NCBI RefSeq assembly: GCF_900109045.1
Contig: NZ_FNYL01000023.1
Location: forward strand, 1 to 50,805
Reading direction: 5' to 3'
Source of the DNA: Dyadobacter sp. SG02
Lineage (GTDB): Bacteria; Bacteroidota; Bacteroidia; Cytophagales; Spirosomataceae
DNA: 50,805 nucleotides
The notes under the pieces: model-generated
Told to the model about the DNA's origin: nothing
The model's database searches: none
The model's input: only the letters and a program-made list of their open reading frames with translations
Program-made: the position numbers and the translations under genes
In this document: piece by piece, positions 8,240-15,909 of the stretch
How positions within the stretch are numbered: position 1 is the first letter of the stretch
Layout of the letters: each line of letters opens with the position of its first letter

Positions 8240-8929
8240 TCAGGATTTTGGCTTGACCTGTGTAGTACTTACATCAATCAGATCCGGGTAGTCCTGCAAA
8301 ATTTTCTTGTAAAGCTGAATTACGTTGGTAACTCCAAACTTTTCAAAGATGCTTAGCTTATGGGTACTGACTGTGCTCCATTTGATGCCAAGCTGAGATG
8401 CAATTTCCTTGGTCCACTTTCCTTGTAAAAGCAAGGTGATAATTTCTGCCTCCCGGGGTGTGATTGTCGACGCCTCTTTGGGTTTTGTTGGATTAGCGAC
8501 TGATTTGAGGTAACTGTTCGCAAGCAAATTTTGGGTTTTCAGGCTCATGTATTTCTCTCCCCTGAGAACAGTCTGTATCGCCTCTGCCACGGTGGGTAAC
8601 GGAGAGGCTTTTGATAAAAAGCCGTCCGCACCCGCAGTGAGGTATTTAATAGAATAATCCTCTTCTTCCATGGCCGTGTGGATAAGGACCCGGATGTCGG
8701 CACGGAGACTCCTGAGCTTTTCTAACATCTTGGTGCTGTTACCACCAGGCACATCGATGTCCAGGATAATTAGATCCACCGGGGTGTTTTTAATTGTCTC
8801 AAGCCCCTGATCGAAAGTGGATGCAGAAAGTACCTGGGTATCCGGGAGCTTTTCTCTAATAATCGCCACAAGGGCCCATAGAACAAGTTCGTGATCATCT
8901 ACTAAAAGTATTCTAGTTATTTGATTCAT
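8240..8929 (-). CDS. NarL/FixJ-type response regulator (RR-B)
   Basis: 229 residues, ATG at 8929. Receiver at 5-122 with Asp11, Asp12, phospho-acceptor Asp57 (LIILDIDVPGG), Thr85 and Lys107, so all key residues are present. LuxR-type HTH at about 155-215 (ITPREAEIITLLLQGKWTKE). First gene of a two-gene operon with the propeller kinase (40 bases downstream), which is its likely cognate kinase. The protein at 9966-10391 is a paralogue of its receiver half without the HTH. The promoter region carries a TAnnTTTG box and a short palindrome (8965-8993) that could allow autoregulation. Confidence 0.9.
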   Translation of the reverse strand: MNQITRILLVDDHELVLWALVAIIREKLPDTQVLSASTFDQGLETIKNTPVDLIILDIDVPGGNSTKMLEKLRSLRADIRVLIHTAMEEEDYSIKYLTAGADGFLSKASPLPTVAEAIQTVLRGEKYMSLKTQNLLANSYLKSVANPTKPKEASTITPREAEIITLLLQGKWTKEIASQLGIKWSTVSTHKLSIFEKFGVTNVIQLYKKILQDYPDLIDVSTTQVKPKS

Positions 8930-8964
8930 AGATAAATGTATTTGATCTTCTGGATGCTTCGCTA

Positions 8965-8993
8965 CAAAACTATGGTATGTAGATTAAAATCTA
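8965..8993 (-). promoter_or_regulatory. Candidate promoter/operator of the RR-B-kinase operon
   Basis: On the minus strand TAGTTTTG (complement of 8965-8972) fits TAnnTTTG, 36 bases before the RR-B ATG. Just upstream, 8980-8993 is a palindrome (TAGATT, AA, AATCTA), the place where an operator would sit. A TTG at 8996-8998 could be the -33 element, though the 23-base spacing is long. Confidence 0.35.
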
Positions 8994-9261
8994 TACAAGC
9001 TATAATTCGATATTTAACTAGAATTCATTTCTACTTGAACTAGCATCTTAGCCAATTAGAAATGCCTTGGCCGCAGTTAACTTTGTGAATCCATTTACAG
9101 CAGAGGAGGAAAATGTTAGCTAGATGGGACTGTATCTGCTAGCTAATGGATTGTTAGTCAAGAGTTAGAATGCGAAAGCAGCTGTTAAAATAAAATGTTA
9201 AATAAAGTTTGTCTGAAAGCATGCAGCACTATTCGCACACACTAGCGGAGTGCCGACAAAT
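8994..9261. other. Divergent intergenic region between RR-B and RR-A'
   Basis: The gap between the divergent starts at 8929 and 9345 is 415 bases. Apart from the promoter elements next to 8929 and the hairpin cluster at 9262-9312 it holds only a TAACTTTG box at 9078-9085. That box faces RR-A' but is 260 bases away, which makes a long leader RNA possible. No gene was seen. Confidence 0.4.
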
Positions 9262-9312
9262 GCAGGCCCATCCAGAAATCTGGACAGGGCCTGCCGAGCT
9301 CCATCTACTCGG
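9262..9312 (+). promoter_or_regulatory. Strong hairpin pair in the RR-A' leader
   Basis: GCAGGCCC (9262-9269) pairs with GGGCCTGC (9287-9294), and inside it TCCAGA (9271-9276) pairs with TCTGGA (9279-9284). This gives a 14-bp stem with a two-base AA loop. A second small hairpin, CCGAG/CTCGG (9294-9298 and 9308-9312), follows, sharing one base with the first. There is no T-run. The cluster ends 32 bases before the RR-A' ATG, where it could act on translation or as an RNA-processing element. Confidence 0.5.
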
Positions 9313-9344
9313 ATTCCACTTCAAATCACTGACTATTGAGAATA

Positions 9345-9956
9345 ATGAGCAAGATTTTGATCATCGATGATGTGTTTTTATACCAGCTTAGTTTGGGAGA
9401 AATAATTCGGGATTTAGATGGCAAATCTGAAATAAGCCATGTTAGCAGCTTGCATGATGGAGAAGCCGCCTTAAAAGTTGCTCATTTTGATCTTATCATT
9501 GTAGATATTCAGATTCAGGGCTACACAGTCATAGACATGATCGATTTCATTGGCAGATTTTCAAATACGAACCGTATTCTGATTTTCTCGCTGGCAAATG
9601 AAAACGTTTACGCGGATCGGTGCCTGATTGCGGGCGCGAAAGGCTTTGTGTTGAAGTCATCGCAACGTCAGCAGATCGAAACAGCGATTTTTACTGTCTT
9701 AAGCGGCAAGCGTTACGTCAGTGAAAATGTTCACAGGATGTTATTGGCCGCCATTCCCGTTGTTTTACCCTACGAGCCCAAACTGGTACCTAGGGAAAAG
9801 GAGGTTATGCATTTGGTTTTGCAAGGGCTCAATACCAGGGAAATATCCCATGTGATGAAGATCATGGAAAGCACTGTTTGCACTTACCGGGCAAACATAT
9901 TCAGGAAGTTGAAGGTGAAAAATGTGAAAGACCTTGCAACGAAAGTAAGGGTGTAA
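9345..9956 (+). CDS. NarL/FixJ-type response regulator (RR-A', paralogue of RR-A)
   Basis: 203 residues from the ATG at 9345; a TTG at 9336 is less likely. The receiver (1-120) has Asp8, Asp9, Asp54 (LIIVDIQIQGY), Ser82 and Lys104. LuxR-type HTH at about 140-200 (LVPREKEVMHLVLQGLNTRE). It aligns along its whole length with RR-A at 4331-4978, but here the phospho-acceptor is a normal Asp. The Pro of the usual D-x-x-MP motif is missing. The gene ends 9 bases before the end of the convergent receiver-only gene. Together these look like a second, incomplete copy of the RR-A/kinase/RR-B cluster in which the kinase is not between the regulators. Confidence 0.85.
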   Translation: MSKILIIDDVFLYQLSLGEIIRDLDGKSEISHVSSLHDGEAALKVAHFDLIIVDIQIQGYTVIDMIDFIGRFSNTNRILIFSLANENVYADRCLIAGAKGFVLKSSQRQQIETAIFTVLSGKRYVSENVHRMLLAAIPVVLPYEPKLVPREKEVMHLVLQGLNTREISHVMKIMESTVCTYRANIFRKLKVKNVKDLATKVRV

Positions 9957-9965
9957 AAACTATTG

Positions 9966-10391
9966 TTAATTTGTGTTGCCTGCGATCGTTTCGCGAGTCG
10001 AGTTACTGATATACTTTTCATTATCCAGTACGGTTTGGCAAGCTTCCAGGACATCTTCAAATGCCGCGTGTTTGGAGACAAAGCCATTCGCTCCGGCAAT
10101 CATATATGCAGCTGCAAATTCTTTCTCGGGTAAGCCGGTGTGAATTAATACTTTGACTTCTGCTTGCACGTTTCTCAGATACTGAATTGTCTCGACTGTA
10201 TTTCCACCCGGCACACCAATATCCAAAATGATTAGATCGGCCGGATTTTGTAACAGGATTTGTAGCCCCCTGTCAAAATTCGGGGCCGATTTGATCACGG
10301 TGCCTTCAATCGCTTTGGTGAGCATTCTTTCCAGTGCCCAAACGACAATGTCGTGATCTTCAATGATCAAAATATTTATTGGTACGTTCAC
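9966..10391 (-). CDS. Receiver-only response regulator (truncated RR-B paralogue)
   Basis: 141 residues starting with GTG at 10391 (Met-Asn-Val-Pro); no in-frame ATG lies at a suitable place. The whole protein is a receiver: Glu11, Asp12, Asp57 (LIILDIGVPGG), Thr85, Lys107. It aligns with residues 1-130 of RR-B (8240-8929) but stops right after the domain, without the LuxR HTH. No HTH debris lies downstream because the convergent RR-A' gene begins 9 bases on. It may be a phosphate sink or a CheY-like protein, or simply the product of a deletion that removed the HTH and the kinase. An imperfect palindrome ATACCTA/TAGGAAT lies upstream at 10439-10455. Confidence 0.8.
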   Translation of the reverse strand: MNVPINILIIEDHDIVVWALERMLTKAIEGTVIKSAPNFDRGLQILLQNPADLIILDIGVPGGNTVETIQYLRNVQAEVKVLIHTGLPEKEFAAAYMIAGANGFVSKHAAFEDVLEACQTVLDNEKYISNSTRETIAGNTN

Positions 10392-10765
10392 TCCTAATCC
10401 CTGATTTGCTCACAGTTTCAATTGATCATGGCAAAATGATACCTAAGATAGGAATGATCGTGGGAAGTACTAACCGTTAAAGGCATTCTTTTTTGCGCTT
10501 TTTGCCAGAGATAACTGTAACCGCCTGATACATGGAGTCATGCCTTGTCGTGGGCAGGGCTCCGCCATGTTCATGGACGAGGAAAGGGAGTCCAATCACT
10601 TATCTACGCCAATCCGGACAAATTTCGCTTCAAACATGCCGTAAAATGTCCTGTAACCGGCGATATCTGTCTGCAATGGATTCGCCGAAATCTGCAAGAT
10701 TTGTATGAGCCAGGGAAGAGAATTTGCGTAACGTATATAGCACATAGTGATAGAGGTTCTTACAG
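10392..10765. other. Intergenic region with possible unrecognised transcript
   Basis: About 370 bases before the hairpin at 10766. Overlapping open frames on both strands (10545-10799 plus, 10596-10847 minus) resemble nothing I know. Because the hairpin at its end looks like a plus-strand terminator with no gene in front of it, a small RNA or a short gene is possible. I see no RNase P, SRP or tmRNA signature. Confidence 0.3.
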
Positions 10766-10797
10766 CCCGGCGCGGTTGATTGCCGGGTTGTTTCTTT
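10766..10797 (+). terminator. Terminator-like hairpin without an obvious gene
   Basis: CCCGGC (10766-10771) pairs with GCCGGG (10782-10787) across a 10-base loop, extended by A-G/T-T pairs, and is followed by TTGTTTCTTT. It reads as a plus-strand intrinsic terminator, yet the closest plus-strand gene upstream is RR-A' ending 810 bases earlier. Confidence 0.5.
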
Positions 10798-10874
10798 AAC
10801 ATGTCGTATCGTTTGCCGGTTATCTCCTGGGATGGGATGTAGCGCATCCTTTTTATTATATTTTTAAATTTTAT

Positions 10875-11321
10875 ATGAGACTTGCATTTGTGTTTTATGT
10901 GTTGCTGGCCCTTCTGTCATATAGCGGGGTTTCAGCCCAGGTCGTTTCACAGGATTCATTGAAGGTGTTAAATGACCAAAAAAAGGTTCTGGCGCTAAAC
11001 AAGCGGTTAAACGATAGCGAAATTGAACTCGCCAAACTTGAGAATCAAATCCCAGGTGCGGTCGATGAAGCAACCAGCACCGCCGAGCGCGCCCAGCGGT
11101 CGGCAGAGGAGAATAAAGTGGCCGCCGGCGACCTGAGCAGCGATCCCCAGGACAAACAATTGGCCCGAAAGGCCAGTAAAGCTGCATCCGCTGCCATTCG
11201 TGATGCCAAGCGTGCTAGAAAAGCGGCGGATAACCTGGCGAAGCTGCGACGCAATGTGGACTCGCTCAGGGAGAAAATTAAGGAAGATGAAGATAAATTG
11301 GCCTTACTGACTCCCAATTAA
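10875..11321 (+). CDS. Secreted coiled-coil protein of unknown function
   Basis: 148 residues. A signal peptide covers residues 1-22 (cleavage near VSA-Q). The mature protein is highly charged, rich in Lys, Ala, Glu and Asp, and has heptad-like patterns at 30-60 (LNKRLNDSEIELAKLENQI) and 105-143 (LRRNVDSLREKIKEDEDKL). It is therefore probably a periplasmic coiled coil. The middle part is Ala/Ser/Lys-rich. It is a monocistronic unit: a strong terminator follows 25 bases after the stop. No family name is known to me. Confidence 0.8.
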   Translation: MRLAFVFYVLLALLSYSGVSAQVVSQDSLKVLNDQKKVLALNKRLNDSEIELAKLENQIPGAVDEATSTAERAQRSAEENKVAAGDLSSDPQDKQLARKASKAASAAIRDAKRARKAADNLAKLRRNVDSLREKIKEDEDKLALLTPN

Positions 11322-11345
11322 CCCATTCATGCTACTAAGCTTGCC

Positions 11346-11386
11346 CGCCCCAAGTTTTCATCGTGAAAGCTTGGGGCGTTCGTTTT
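11346..11386 (+). terminator. Strong intrinsic terminator
   Basis: CGCCCCAAG (11346-11354) pairs with CTTGGGGCG (11370-11378). An inner TTTC/GAAA pairing lies across a short loop, and TTCGTTTT follows. It terminates the coiled-coil gene ending at 11321. Confidence 0.85.
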
Positions 11387-11402
11387 AAGTTCTAACAAGG
11401 CC

Positions 11403-11732
11403 TTAACGAAACTCGTCTGCAACGTTCTGTTGAAGCGCCTGAAGGCTCTGTGCTATCTCAAAGCATTCGGTGTCGGTCATGTTTTGAATCGTATGTTTGA
11501 TGTTGTTGGTCACCACGCGCCCCCCCGAATCGACCACAGGCCCGAGTTTGTTGACGTTTTCACACAATGAATTCCAGTCGGCAGATAAATACTCTGAGAA
11601 TAAATTGGCGGGGATGATTCTAAAATAGGCGTGCTGGGCAATTAGCTCTGACTTAATTGAACTTATCTCTAGGGATAAATTCTGGGTAAACTTGGTGAGT
11701 TCCAAGTATACGAAAATATTGGAGGATTTCAT
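11403..11732 (-). CDS. Small hypothetical protein
   Basis: 109 residues, ATG at 11732. No signal peptide or membrane segment is visible. Composition is that of a soluble, mostly helical protein, with two cysteines (LCENVNKL, TECFEIAQSL). I do not recognise the family. Its stop lies 17 bases beyond the terminator of the convergent gene at 10875-11321. The 200 bases upstream, before the Kbp-like gene, are AT-rich and could hold its promoter. Confidence 0.55.
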   Translation of the reverse strand: MKSSNIFVYLELTKFTQNLSLEISSIKSELIAQHAYFRIIPANLFSEYLSADWNSLCENVNKLGPVVDSGGRVVTNNIKHTIQNMTDTECFEIAQSLQALQQNVADEFR

Positions 11733-11926
11733 TTTGCATATTGATTATTACAGTAACAGGAATGATTATTTGAACTATCAATATTGTTCGATATCCATGC
11801 TGGTTATACAGGTTTGTAATTACGATTACTAAGGTGATTTTTGGGAGTGCTATTTATTTAGAATGGTCAGTGAAATGCTGTGAATGCAAACAGCACATTT
11901 GTAAACAGGGTTGTTTGTATTTCATC

Positions 11927-12391
11927 TTATAATCTTGGAATACGTAGCACTTGGCCAGGATAAATCAGGTCGGGACTGGACAACATGGACTTGTTGGCTT
12001 CGAAGATGTGATTGTACTTTCTCATATCGCCATAGAAGCTAAGGGCGATCTCGGAAAGTGTGTCGCCTTTTACAACGGTGTAGTATTTGGCTTCTGGGGC
12101 CGTAGCGGCCACAAGCAGGCGGTTGTCTACCAGTTCGACCCCCTCTACATTGCCAATCGCCAATGCAATTGTTTCTGAGTCTTCTTGTTTGGCTACTTGC
12201 CCTTCAAGGGTTACCGTGTCATTGGAAGTCTAAATAGTCAGATTGTGATAGGAGAGGTCCAGAAACTTGATGTGTGCCATCAAAGCACTTGCGCGTAGTG
12301 GTTCGGCGGTTTGAGGATGAGCTATTTCATTAGTCTCATTTTTATTGAATACTTTTTCTCCAACGCCTTTAATAAATGATAATAGGCCCAT
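11927..12391 (-). pseudogene. Kbp/YgaU-like BON-LysM protein interrupted by in-frame TAG
   Basis: Reading from the ATG at 12391, the frame gives MGLLSFIKGVGEKVFN, the typical opening of Escherichia coli Kbp/YgaU relatives. A BON-like domain follows to about residue 98, then a LysM domain at about 103-152 (YYTVVKGDTLSEIALSFYG, ending PDLIYPGQVLRIP). The total is 154 codons, the length of an intact Kbp. A single TAG at codon 54 (12230-12232) breaks the reading frame between LTI and TSNDTVTLEG; CAG to TAG would explain it. No other damage is visible, so this is a fresh nonsense mutation, a sequencing error or readthrough. Kbp is a cytoplasmic potassium-binding protein. An internal start at TTG 12163 would give only part of the BON domain plus LysM. 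Confidence 0.85.
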
Positions 12392-12703
12392 ATTTTTTGA
12401 ATTTATAGATGATTATTATTCTTCAATAATTAACTATATATTCTTCAAAAGCAATGAGAATAATGAATTTGAATTTAACTTTCCTTTAATTAAATGTTTT
12501 GTGTGTTTTTTTTTTTTTTTTTTGATATATATTGTCGAATATTTTTCTATTTACATATCGACTGTTAACTATATCATGCCTGATATTGCTGTGGAGACAG
12601 ATTTTTGTCGTATTTACTTGTAGTATATAGGTACAATTTACCTGCAAATTAATTAAGGTAAAAATGGGTGCTATTTTAAATAATGGGTGCTGTTGGTAAT
12701 CGG
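12392..12703. other. AT-rich intergenic region with 18-T tract
   Basis: About 310 bases between the Kbp-like gene and DUF416. Very AT-rich. It contains an uninterrupted run of 18 T (12506-12523) and a TAGGTA/TACCTG inverted motif near 12627-12645. A 92-codon open frame on the plus strand (12345-12623) is low-complexity, with many Phe and Ile, and is not credible. The promoter of the Kbp-like gene must lie here. Confidence 0.45.
12506..12523. repeat. Poly-T tract, 18 bases
   Basis: Eighteen consecutive T on the plus strand, 115 bases upstream of the Kbp-like gene start. Homopolymers of this length are unstable and can change promoter spacing. It may also be a sequencing length error. Confidence 0.8.
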
Positions 12704-13318
12704 TTATTTCGTTCGCAAGGAGTCTATCAGTGCTGGTGTGATGTGCTGTGTCTGCGGTTTGGATAGTTCTTGAATTAAATTGATTTGCCGCCGGATTTCC
12801 CTTATCATGCTCGCGGAGGTCGCTGTATTTGGTCGTGTAGCGCTACAACTACCGGAGCTGAATCCTTGCTGCGTTTGTTCGGATATTTTGACTGCATCCC
12901 TGGCATAGGTCGCGACAGCGACAATGCTCTCGATATCTTTGGTGATCATATATTCCAGACTGCTTAGTGTGATGATGCAGGCATCTTTCGCCAGTTGACT
13001 GCTAGGGTCCGGACATTGGTTGACGCCCGGCATTGCCAATTCTACACAGTCCATTAACCCCAAGATTTGAGCAGGTGAGCTGGAAATATCGTCGCTGATT
13101 CGCAGGTGCATCGCCTGTATTGCGCGGAAGAGTACCTGCGCATCACCCCAGTCCGCCTTTTGCTGAAAAGCAACGTAGTTTGGATACAAATGCTCGCAGG
13201 TTAGTGCGCCAAAGAGGAGTTTTGCTTTATCGGATAATACGCTTAGTCTTTTTCTTATTTTGGCCGGATAGCTGGACATGTTTCGAAAGTTCTTTTTGGT
13301 TTCGTATAGTTTGTTCAT
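12704..13318 (-). CDS. DUF416 (YjaG-like) family protein
   Basis: 204 residues from the ATG at 13318; the open frame extends to a TTG at 13378, and ATG 13279 is also possible. The centre matches the DUF416/YjaG family: LFGALTCEHLYPNYVAFQQ, then a WGDAQVLFRAI segment (family pattern C-E-R-x-x-P-N-Y, G-D-x-x-x-x-R). A later segment LAKDACIITLSSLEYMI matches the A-x-D-A-C-x-x-L-x-E family helix. A Ser/Thr-rich insert lies at about 150-170. The family is all-helical and its role is unknown. The gene is isolated, 138 bases downstream of the Crp-like gene. Confidence 0.75.
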   Translation of the reverse strand: MNKLYETKKNFRNMSSYPAKIRKRLSVLSDKAKLLFGALTCEHLYPNYVAFQQKADWGDAQVLFRAIQAMHLRISDDISSSPAQILGLMDCVELAMPGVNQCPDPSSQLAKDACIITLSSLEYMITKDIESIVAVATYARDAVKISEQTQQGFSSGSCSATRPNTATSASMIREIRRQINLIQELSKPQTQHITPALIDSLRTK

Positions 13319-13456
13319 ATTTTTGTGTAAATAGGTTTTCCAATTCAGCTTGTGCGTATGATTGGCATTAGCGTACAACCTATACTGTATGCGGTGTTTT
13401 TCTGGCCATTTACCAGGCAGCCCGGTAGTATTTTACTCACCTAATACTGTAAGCTA

Positions 13457-14038
13457 TCACCTTTGCATCGAGTCTCTCTTTAAGGCGGAAAATGAATTAG
13501 GATGCATATGAAGAAAATTGGCAATGTCCTTTTCTTTTGCCTGCCCGATAATCCGCGGGTTTTGAATTAAAAACATATTAAACCGGGAAGCTCTCGGAAG
13601 CCTGAGCAGCACTTGGTTGTGCTCAAAATTTCTCAGATGATAGTTAGCCTGGAGTCTGAGGCAAACTTGCCTGAACTCGGGATACGCACCTGTGATCTGT
13701 TCAAAATTCTGTGTACTAATCCTGTATGCTTTCGTTGGACAGGTTGCCTGCATGCTAAGTTGCGAGGGCTGTTTATAAAGAAGGCTGCTTTCAGAGAATA
13801 CCATATCCCCGTTGCCAAAGAACCAGCACGTTGTTTCAGCCCCATCGGCCCGTTTAAAAAAGCTTCTTATACAACCCTGCACGATAAAATAGATGTACTC
13901 CTGGTGGGTGTCCGCAACCAGAATGGTCTCATGCTCATTCAGATAGGTTAATCGAGTTGATTTGGTTAGATCCTCCCATAGTTTTGAATCTTGTTCTACC
14001 TGACCGGAATTTGATAGGAGCGCGAAAAATTCAGTCAT
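13457..14038 (-). CDS. Crp/Fnr-type cyclic-nucleotide-binding regulator
   Basis: 193 residues from the ATG at 14038; a GTG at 14053 is less likely. Residues 30-120 form the cyclic-nucleotide-binding beta-roll (EYIYFIVQGCIRSFFKRADG, then a CWFFGNGDMVFSESS region), followed by a long helix and a short C-terminal HTH (KEKDIANFLHMHPNSFSALK). As in many Bacteroidota members the cAMP-contacting motif is not conserved, so the ligand is unknown. The HTH is short but normal for this subgroup. Monocistronic, with nothing obvious downstream except DUF416 after 138 bases. Confidence 0.85.
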   Translation of the reverse strand: MTEFFALLSNSGQVEQDSKLWEDLTKSTRLTYLNEHETILVADTHQEYIYFIVQGCIRSFFKRADGAETTCWFFGNGDMVFSESSLLYKQPSQLSMQATCPTKAYRISTQNFEQITGAYPEFRQVCLRLQANYHLRNFEHNQVLLRLPRASRFNMFLIQNPRIIGQAKEKDIANFLHMHPNSFSALKRDSMQR

Positions 14039-15534
14039 TTTACTGACGTACACTAAAGTAAAATGATATCAAAAAGCCAGGTAGTCAAGGTCAGTGTTTT
14101 GCTAATGAGTGACCCTCACTATTGCCAAAAAGTTGAGCACGGATGTGTGTTGTTAGTTATTTACAAATCTGATGGCCAGATTTGTTTACCACCTGGTTTT
14201 GACCGGAACTGACCTTCTTTAAGTGCGCAGCCGGAAGATTCGCCAGATTGGAAACATACTGGCCTCGACTATCTACAATATACGGGCTGCCCGACTCTGG
14301 GTGTCTCAAATGCTTGATCGGGCAATCGGCCGCATTCGTGAATTTAGCCTGATTCCTCATGAATTCGCTTGGGGCCGAATTCAAAAATACGGCCATCAGG
14401 CAGGTTTCGGGTTTGAGTGAGTCTGCTTAACTTGCCGGCAGTGCCAATGACGGAAAACAAAGAAAACCTGTGTCGCTTGGAGTTTGACATGGGTAGTTAG
14501 ACGGTAGATTCGTGGTCAGGAAAGGGGATATAATGCAAACATACGGGCACCATCGGTTACTTGTCAATCACAAATCGTTAGGAAAGTACTCACAATTCAT
14601 TAGGTCGTTGTATATTTTTAATATCATTCATCGGACCTTTCACTTGTTTTGAATGGCCAGGACGAATGATTTTGATTTCACATATTACGAACCATTACTG
14701 AATTTGAATGTATAATGCAATGTTAACGCGTTTTGCGACATGTTAAAGCGGTCCTCATAGGAGTCCGACATACCTAAACGTTATAGTATGGTGCTACATA
14801 GTTTTTGTGTTTTTCCAATTTTTTATGATCGTCAGCTTTGTGGACAATACTGGGTTAGGTAGAAATATTTTTACGAACCGGGCAGGTTAAGGCGGCCGCC
14901 GGGCACCAGATAAGATTTTCGATTTGATTTTCCCGTTTACATAATTAACCGTTTTGGATGTTTGTCGGCTATCCCATGCATAAACTGACTGCATGCGAGC
15001 AGAGACATTTGGCAATAACACTTCTTACATCGCCCGAAGCGCGTGGCCCAGGCTTGACCTTACCGAGTACAAGAGTCAGGGTTCTGGAGCAAGACATCTT
15101 AGCGGTTCTAAAACAGATACCCCAGCGCGATAGGGGCGAGGTTAGTTTTAAAACATGGCGACTTCTCGAACATGTCCGCTCTATACTGCCATTTGATTTA
15201 AGGGGAAGACGGGTAGCCATCTGTGTGTAGTCGGGAGGCCATTTTTGGTAAGTGTTAAGACAGGAAAGCCGCCATTTAGCCATAATCTGTCTGGAATTAC
15301 TCTCGGAATATTTGTGATGTTTGTAAAAGAATCCAGATTGGCTGTTAACCTGAAATGAGGTCTCGAAAGCAGCGTGGTGATGTGGTTCATGGTGACTTTA
15401 ATTGGTTGAAAGGGGCGTGATGATTCTGAGTATGGTGCTACTTATCATAGTGTGTTAAGTAATTATTCAGCTCTATACATTTTGGAGTAGAGTTGTTTTC
15501 CATGTGACTGCAACCCGGGCAGAATGTAGTATTG

Positions 15535-15566
15535 AAAGCGGAGCTGGAATTTTTCCGCTCCGCTTT
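15535..15566. repeat. Perfect 10-bp inverted repeat (hairpin)
   Basis: AAAGCGGAGC (15535-15544) pairs with GCTCCGCTTT (15557-15566). An inner GGAA/TTCC pairing extends the stem. It ends with T on the plus strand, so it may be a weak terminator, but no gene ends nearby: the minus-strand kinase stops 344 bases upstream in its own direction. Confidence 0.6.
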
Positions 15567-15772
15567 TGCAATTCTGATTCATGACCTGCCATCCTAATCC
15601 ATGATCGCATAAAGCCGGATGTGTGTGACTGTGTGTTGCCCGTTTTAGTAATTGCTGAAAGTCCGGATAAGCATTTATTCATATTTGAGAGACGAGTGGA
15701 TTTAAAATGTTTCAAAAACGTGTCCGGACACTTATCATTCAAAAAGGGTATATGTGGCAAAAATAGCGATCC

Positions 15773-15795
15773 AACGCCATGTGATTAATGGCGTT
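15773..15795 (-). terminator. Hairpin downstream of the second kinase gene
   Basis: AACGCCAT (15773-15780) pairs perfectly with ATGGCGTT (15788-15795) across 7 bases. On the minus strand TATTTTTG follows 7 bases after the stem. It lies 115 bases beyond the kinase stop at 15910 and could terminate it, although the T-run is displaced. Confidence 0.45.
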
Positions 15796-15909
15796 TATTT
15801 GCTATTCAGATAGAAATAATTCGATTTAATACCTGCCGTCAATATTCGGGTAGCGGGCCTTTACCTCTCTAAAGTGTAAGCAAAAGCCCGTTCCCGATTC
15901 GCAGGCGCT

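Larger units (their letters stand above)
14039..15909. other. 1.9-kb stretch without a convincing gene
   Basis: Open frames of 60-104 codons on both strands (14157-14396 minus, 14223-14420 plus, 14958-15230 plus, 14969-15283 minus, 15473-15760 minus) overlap each other, start and end at random and resemble no family. Visible structure is limited to two good hairpins (15535-15566, 15773-15795), the second probably ending the kinase transcript. Given its position between the two halves of a duplicated signalling cluster, decayed genes are likely, but no protein could be reconstructed. Confidence 0.5.

Noticed and set aside
9078..9085. TAACTTTG box as the RR-A' promoter
   Set aside because: It fits the -7 consensus but is 260 bases from the start codon and has no -33 element, so I did not list it as a separate feature.
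10520..10800. Possible RNase P RNA (GAGGAAAG followed by GAGTCC)
   Set aside because: Only one short match to the conserved GAGGAAAGTCC element, no second conserved region, and the length is too short.
12345..12623. 92-codon plus-strand frame over the poly-T tract
   Set aside because: Phe/Ile low-complexity product of AT-rich DNA, antisense to the Kbp-like start.
14157..14396. 79-codon open frame on the minus strand
   Set aside because: Overlaps an opposite open frame, has no family resemblance, no upstream signal and no partner gene.
14958..15283. Overlapping open frames of 90 (plus) and 104 (minus) codons
   Set aside because: Composition rich in Arg, Cys and Ser with no regular secondary-structure pattern; typical chance frames.
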